Part shown: positions 57,225 to 64,000 of the stretch, piece by piece | How the letters are laid out: each line of letters begins with the position of its first letter | Numbering within the stretch: the stretch's first letter is position 1 | Origin: Litoditis marina | Taxonomy: Eukaryota > Nematoda > Chromadorea > Rhabditida > Rhabditidae | Length of the DNA: 64,000 nt | Reading direction: 5' to 3' | NCBI GenBank assembly: GCA_964036275.1 | Contig: OZ038436.1 | Span: 22,223,904-22,287,903, forward strand | Translations under genes and position numbers: made by a program | The notes under the pieces: model-generated | The model's input: the letters and a program-made list of their open reading frames with translations, nothing else | Databases searched by the model: none | What the model was told of the DNA's origin: nothing

Positions 57225-60200
57225 AATTTCTGTGTTTCCCGAAGCTGAAACATTTGCATATATAATTCGGCATTCAAGGTACATAATGAATGAAATTCTG
57301 TAAATGCAAAGGAGAGATACATATGATAAAAGCTGTTATATAGCCGAACCACAACTAACATTGTTTCGAAGGTTCTCCGAAATTGTCTCCTAAAAGGGCA
57401 ATGTACGTTTCACAGTAGTAGATGCCAAAGGAGTTGCACATGTGGAATAGAACGTATGGATCGAAGTTATGTACGCTGTTTCAAACGCTCGTGGACTCCT
57501 ACAGTATGAAGGTGGAACTTCTAGAAAACCTTTCGACTTTCGATGGTTCAAACTATCTTCAGAGTTCAGAGAAACTATCTTCAGGGAGACAATGAGAATA
57601 TCTTCAGAGTTATGGGTGTTGTTCTGTACTTCAAAGTGCAACCATTTTAAATTCTGGTAATAATCATTAGGAAATTTCACTGTAAACTGAAGAAGTCCGG
57701 GTAAGAATGACTAGAACTAGCTCTTGAATCCAGCTGTTGCAGATAAATACCGCGTCTGAAACCTGTGTGCACAGTATAACACCTGCCTGCAAGACGGAAC
57801 TTGGATTTGAACTTTAGCAGATACATTGTTATTCAAATGTTGTGCAGCTTAGATAAGACGTAGTTGGGGACAAGCATTACGTGTTACCCAAGGGTTACGG
57901 TGTCACAATGCAATATGGGTAGATTAGTAATCTGAACTTAATCCGTTGGCAGAATAATAATTAAGAGCATCATGGTATAGAAGGAAACAACTCTGAAGTA
58001 TCGTAGATCATACTATGGACGTGGTCATGTCACGCCCCGTTGCAGAGTTAATGAATGGAATCAACTTCGAGCAGTACTAAAAAGAGATGTCATCAGATTG
58101 CTACATACACTAACCTGATAGGGGTTTTGAATACTTTTACGTGACTTTCTACAGCCTACAGATGCAAATATACTTGTTGACAGTAACCGTATTCTAGCAA
58201 AACTGTTATTGTGTCTTATGAAACAAGCGAGAACGTGAGAGTTTCAAGGTCGTACTGTAGAACAAATTACTTGAGAAGTGTGAGGGACTAGGTCGCATCC
58301 GAGTTTCCAACTGACTGTCAGACAACGGCTTCTGTAGTTGCGTGGGCGGCCGCATTAATTACATAAGGTTGTCTCGTAGATCAGTAACTACGTCACTTAG
58401 GGGAGGTTTTTGGCCCTAGAGGTGTTTTTTGACATTACGCCTACCAGAAAAATCGGTAAAAATTCCTGTTCTACTGTAAAGAATAGCTCATTTTGATGTT
58501 CAATTGTTGCGATGAACTACCCTATTCCTTTTGAATTTTTTTTGAGTAGTACCTGTGCTTGAGTAGTAACCGTGCCTACTTCGAACTATCCACAATCAAC
58601 ATTACAGAATAATACATAGGTGCGAGTTACTGGGAAAGTTCAAGTTAGAATCAGGCAGTGGGTATTGAAACTCTGTGAGCTCGGCAATTGCTCTGAGCCT
58701 AAAGTGAAAAGATCTATTGAACACTGTAAAAAGTGCGCTGTTTAGAATTTAGCGGATCAGAAAACAAAAAAGTCGAACAAGGAACAACAAGTTACTGAGT
58801 GATTGAACAAAACATGGTTTATGACAGCGAATTGCCAATTCTAATTGGATTGTTTTGACAACAGAAAACAATTTCTCATACAAAGAGGATTAACATGTCA
58901 AAATTTTCGGCTTACATTGCCAACATCGAAGCTGGGTCAAAAAAAAGTTCGTATCCAAAGAAAATATCGGAACTGACATGCGGAGTTACGTCAAATTTCG
59001 CCATAAGTAAAACGGTTTTATATGAGTTTTACACGGAAAGACAGAAAATCACTAGAGGTTGAAAGAGATTCACTTAAATTCTTACTTACTTTCTGAAACT
59101 TTCTGTAGACATCCAATTCAAGCTGGATAATGATCTTCACTCTCTCTCTATGGCTAATTTCTCACGCAGGTTTTCAACAATGCGAGCAAGAAGTAAACAC
59201 CTAAGATGTTGCAGGGAACAATGTTCTGTTAAGATAGAGACGTGTCTAAAGGAGAGACCAAGAGAATGACAATATTCACCCTTTCAATGGGTTGAAGACC
59301 ATCCTGAATAAAACATTCACTCTTTACTCAAAGGTGGCGTATACAAAAAGTTTCGAACAAAACGTTTTCACGCTTATGTGGAGGGTTACCGTAAAATCTT
59401 GGAGCATGGATCAGTATTTCAAAAGACGCGGTTCTTAGGACCGCATCATACCGCTAACCAAAGTTGGAGAGCTTACCGTAAGAGTTTGCGGGGAAGGGGA
59501 ACAAACGTACAGACTTCTGTTCACTCAAGCAAGCTCTTTTAGATCTCCAAATTTTGAGTCTGTGTCGTAATTAACAAGTGAAAACACGAGTATACTCCCT
59601 AGAGAGCATTTTTTGATGAAATAGAACATGTAAATAACGTCAGACACCAAATCTCAGAAGGTTTTGTTTTCTGGAAAATCTAATTCGAGCCACATACTGG
59701 TCGCCTTTTTTATAATTTGGAAAGCGAAAACTTTTGAGGAACAACTAGACTGACTACATGTAGCCAATGCTTTAATTTCTTCCCAAGCAGATAAACAACA
59801 AAAAAGGACCTGTCTGATTCACCTCTCCACCTGTCAAATCTAGCAGGTCATTAATGTAGAACTCCATCACAAAGTGCTACACTCTACCAAACACTGAATA
59901 CCAAGTTAAACCTGCTAAAATGTTACAGCACCAGAAGACAGTGGAGGTTTAAATATAATTCAGTTATACGACAAACATGTTACGCCGGAGATGTTCAGTA
60001 CCTCGTACTTTATTCATGTTTCGTATATCAAAGTTCTTGAAACTTCTACAGGACTGAACAGAAAGACCTTTTGAAATTTTGTAACAGAAGGTATCTTCTG
60101 ATGAGGTCCGCGTGGGTGAGAACCCCACCCTCAATGAAGGGTCCCCAGGGAACCACCTATCTCATTTTCACATCTGACCACGTCATAGAAGGTCAGGTTG

Positions 60201-62809
60201 GACTTTTGATTAGAATACAAATTCCTGTTAAAAAAGTGGACCTTTGCAGTTCACACCTCTGTAAATAAACTTTTTTTCGTTTTTGATTGAACTATAGAAT
60301 AGAATAGAATAGATTTATTCGTGATTTAACACGTGACTTCCACATAGTATGTGGCACTCCAAAAATGAGTAATTGGAGAGGAAAAGTGAAAAGAAAAAGG
60401 GTATGGTTACCCTGTTACGCGCACATAATATTACATGCAATTAAACAGTGCTGGACGACGGCCACTAAATGGTCAATAATTTAAAATCGAGCGTTATCGA
60501 GAAATTTGATGAAACGCGTTATCAATCTACATTGTAGCACACTTCACGCTCCTCACGTGCGTGCATCGAGCAGATAATTCACCATTCTGAATATTGCGGT
60601 TAACCACGAAAACTGTTTACGGGTTGAAATACTTGTGAGATGTTTGTATGAAACTTTTTCTATTTATACGCAGCTATCGCTAATGATACCGCAATAACAT
60701 TAACGGCTAACAGCTAACGTCACGTATTGTACACATGATAGAATACGGAACTCGAATATCTTGTTAGCGAAAGGTAGGCGGTTTGTGCCTAACCCATTTA
60801 TCTCAGACAATTGCTATATTCATACGAAGTAATCGTAAATCGTACATGTAATGTTATTGGGATGTGGTGTAAAATATGGGACATTCTTCAGATAACAAGA
60901 CTGAGCCCTGACTGAGACAGAAGTGTAAAGCAGGGGAATACAGTGAACAAATGAATCAGAAAATCAAAAAGTAGTAATGTGCAGCGAGAAACTATTAAAT
61001 ACACGTTGGGACGTGGATAAATGTGATATGGGAATATGCTAGTTTGTTTCACCTCAACGGCACAAGTCAACCAGGAGTTGCTCATTTCGTTCACTTGACA
61101 TCGCTCACCCGAGGCCGTATTGAAGAGTATCGCGACTGTCGAATCCCAACCTGGGTCCACTCAGATATACGCTATTTCCTGCTCTCATATACTTTGTTTC
61201 ACCAATCAATGTCCTTCTACAGTAATACGTCAAATATTTAGGAGGATTTTTCTGATGAATATTTCATCACTTTGATTTCAAACTTTCAGAGTTTGTATCA
61301 GTAGAGGTGCAGAAAACACTTCGGGATTTGGGAGAAAACCAAAAACGCCAACATACCAAACTTTGACCTGGAAGTTTGAGCATATTACTGTAGAGGATTA
61401 TGTGCGTGTAACAAATTATATCCCACTGTGAGAAAACTCGCGCGAAAGAGGACATAAAGCGAGAAACGCAGGACGAGCAACGGAACCGCGACGCTTCTAT
61501 AGTTGCAATCATTCTCACTGAGCCCTCGGCAACGTGCCAACAAAATTTTCAGGCGGTTTTTCACCACGTTAATATTTATCAATACACTAAAAGTTTTTCT
61601 GAGCGTTACTCTGGATTACAGTGCGTGGATCTTCATAAAATCTTTTGTTTCTATAAAATGCATGCTGCCAAAGTCACAGTGGGAATGGCGAGAACTATAT
61701 ATAGGTACGGAGGTGTTCTTCATACAATAAAAACACAGATGATGTAGTCATTGAGCGTCTTTCAGCGCCAAACTTACAACAACTGAGCCGCATATATGTC
61801 AGACTAATTAAGTATATTACGTACATATATCTGTTGGAGTGCTTTAACACTTTTGTTTTCCATTGTAAGGTACACGTTTGACGCAGGAGATTAGCTATGC
61901 ATTCACGAGGCGCATGATAGAAACATTACCGCCTCACAAATGAATAGAAACTAATTGTGAGTCACTTCTCGGAATAACCGCGTGGATGTAATTATGGTCG
62001 GAGGAGGTTAGCCACTTCGCGCGAGTCCAACAGTTCATAGGCAATGTGCTGGAAGAGTATAGGGATCGATCTAGGAGAAGCAGGTACAGTCTCTTTCATT
62101 CCTACTGAGACTTCTACAGTAAGATTACGAAACTTCAAGTCCGTTTCGATAAATTATTATCGGAAAGGTTAACAGTTTTTGAATGCGCATATTATAACCC
62201 ATCCCACGTATGTTCGAAAAAAGTATTGACAAATTTGACGTTTTCATGAGAAAACAGCTGTTGGAAAGTTAGAAAGTGTACTGTAGGAGTCTCACCAGGA
62301 ATGATGGCGACTATACAAATGGTGATTCTACTTCAGTCTACTGTGTATGGAGTATGAATCCGATGGTTATGGGCCAGTTGTTTGGAATGGTAAGATGGTA
62401 CTGTGCTGTGCTTCGAAGCCAAACCATTGAAAATAGGTTTTATATTATTGCCTGTATTGATCAGTGCAGTATAGTCTGTTTAGTTCCGAACTGGACTCGT
62501 ATCCATCCAAAGTGTTGCATCCCTGGCACCTCTCGCGTTGCGTGTGCAGGGCGCCGGCTGGGCATTTTGCCAGATCAGGGCACAATCAATAATCTTTCCA
62601 ACAGCCAAATAAAAGTTCAACCTATGCATACAATTATTCTTTAGTTGTGATATCTTTGCCTCTCCTAAAGTGTTTTTGTGAGAGATTATAATATTCCCTA
62701 ATCACAATTACCAAATTTACTCAACTTTTCATTAGGACTTTTGAAAACTTTTGCACACATTGAAACTTTTGTGATCGCCGTGTATGTTCCCGCGTCGCGC
62801 TTCCAACTA
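57225..62809. other. Gene-poor stretch with repeat remnants
   Basis: No supportable gene. Recognisable pieces are a 40-bp segment at 60296-60340 (GATTTATTCGTGATTTAACACGTG) shared with 27255-27290, and two diverged CTATAGT-family MITEs at about 61190-61425 and 62086-62318. A plus-strand frame ending at 60268 is followed at once by AATAAA and could be a terminal exon, but I see no upstream exon for it. Confidence 0.4.
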
Positions 62810-62888
62810 GCCCTAATGGCCGAGTGGTCTAAGGCGCTGCTAACAACGAGGTGGCTGTTCATCTCCGTAGGTTCGATCCCCCAAGCTG
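62810..62888 (+). pseudogene. Degenerate tRNA-Leu/Ser-like sequence
   Basis: The A box TGGCCGAGTGGTCTAAGGCG and B box GGTTCGATCCC are intact and correctly ordered. The D arm matches class II (Leu/Ser) tRNAs. The 3' side cannot pair with the 5' acceptor bases GCCCTAA, the T stem is mismatched at its base, and the anticodon loop lacks T33. It is therefore probably a tRNA pseudogene or SINE head. Confidence 0.6.
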
Positions 62889-64000
62889 TTCTTATTTTGA
62901 AAACACGGAATCACTGCCCAGAGTGTTTGAATAGTTTGAATAGTTGCCAAGTCATAAGCTCCGCCCCCATACTCATACAGTAAACGGAGTCCAGTTCGGA
63001 ACCAAATAGACTATAGAATAACATGAAACAGCAAGGGAAATCTGAGCTGCAAAGCACGAACTTTCCGTTCAGTTGCATTGTTTTCTGTAGCCATGTTCAA
63101 TACATAATAAACTACAAAATCTACTCTTATTATTTGAAGAAATGAGGTCAACCTAATACTTGTGAAGCTACCCGCCCACGCATATTTTCTCTCCTCTTGG
63201 ATGTTTTTCAGGTTTTCAGGTAACAAACATCGGAAAAATGAGAGCCATAACATGTATCCCATTATGGATTGAATACCCCTGGGAATGTTTAAAGAAATAA
63301 CAAGCTACGCGTACCCACTAGACAATTTCGAGTATCATACAACACATTGGAACGCAAATATAAGAAGACGAACCATTTCCCCGTGATAACCATGTAAAAA
63401 TTCTTACAAAAACAATAGAATGGCGAGACATCGAGCTCTGCACCAAAAGGTCTGAATAATCGGCGCATCACTGGAGCGAAATTAAAATAACTTATGAATA
63501 ACCTAAGCAAGCCAACGCTATAAAGTGTTGCTGCTCTCAACTTAGAATCGTCTCCCGAAGCAGCAGAATGAGATGAAATACGAGAGTGAAAAGAAGCACT
63601 GAGAGCTTACAGAGGCTTGACGATCAGTCAGGGGGACCACTACTGTGTGACATTGTGATGACGAAACTTAAAACTTGAAATACTTTGACGCTAATCACCA
63701 TACTATTCTGGTTAGTATTGTTTGCGCGGGTCAAACACAGCGCAAATTACATACACAGTATGCTGCCATGTTGGAGTTTAACTACGTCTACGTTGTGGTG
63801 AGCATTTATTTGGTGAGGTAGTGGTAAAACTACGAGTAGGGACTACCGTATAGAGCACACTCAGTGACACGCCGAAAATCATGTCACTGATCCCGTTAGA
63901 GCCAATGAGATTAGGATAAGCTCAGGGATATCCGATATAGTTCCCCAATTACCTTGAGAGCATGAAAATACAGAGAGTGTCTTCCCAAAGCCTAAGCTGG
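62889..64000. other. Right flank, no gene seen
   Basis: The frames are short and unmatched. I recognise nothing here. Confidence 0.4.

Noticed and set aside
60071..60268. Plus-strand frame followed immediately by AATAAA
   Set aside because: It could be a terminal exon, but I find no upstream exon, signal peptide or domain to support a gene.
62810..62888. Functional tRNA-Leu
   Set aside because: The acceptor stem does not pair and the anticodon loop lacks T33, despite intact A and B boxes.

Overview
This window looks like autosomal DNA of a nematode, most likely a Caenorhabditis species. It has many short exons with GTAAGT/TTTCAG junctions, ATGs placed directly after TTTCAG-type spliced-leader acceptors, operon-like spacing between some genes, and recognisable orthologues of worm genes. 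From memory, amt-3, dyrb-1, atad-3, dohh-1 and dap-3 are all on C. elegans chromosome II, so the block may be partly syntenic. No database search was possible. Every gene model here was built by hand from splice sites, reading phase and family motifs.

Layout. (1) About 2.7-12.8 kb, minus strand: a broken ammonium-transporter paralogue with stop codons and a frameshift. Its middle exons are missing, and a 5.8 kb gag-only LTR retrotransposon fills the gap. (2) 13.3-14.3 kb: a 5'-truncated, decayed non-LTR retrotransposon, followed by foldback repeats. (3) 17.7-27.1 kb: three small genes for secreted proteins. One is acidic (plus strand). The other two are a divergently transcribed pair, and each has a furin-like basic site (RKRR or RKKR). 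(4) 29.6-37.3 kb, minus strand: the intact ammonium-transporter gene. Its large fifth intron holds a 290-bp-arm hairpin and a 130-bp tandem repeat rich in TGACGTCA. (5) 40.7-47.7 kb, minus strand: atad-3, preceded closely by dyrb-1 (dynein light chain roadblock), probably one operon. (6) 48.5-56.2 kb, plus strand: deoxyhypusine hydroxylase followed closely by mitoribosomal mS29/DAP3, a second likely operon. (7) 56.3-64 kb: gene-poor repeat remnants, a degenerate tRNA-like sequence and one weak candidate secreted-peptide gene.

Function. The two operons encode mitochondrial, translation and cytoskeletal housekeeping proteins: ATAD3 (inner-membrane AAA ATPase), mS29 (mitoribosome), DOHH (eIF5A hypusination) and roadblock (dynein). 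The ammonium transporter handles ammonium/ammonia passage. The secreted-protein cluster has no function I can name. The introns and spacers are rich in inverted-repeat elements, including a MITE family with intact 8-bp target duplications.
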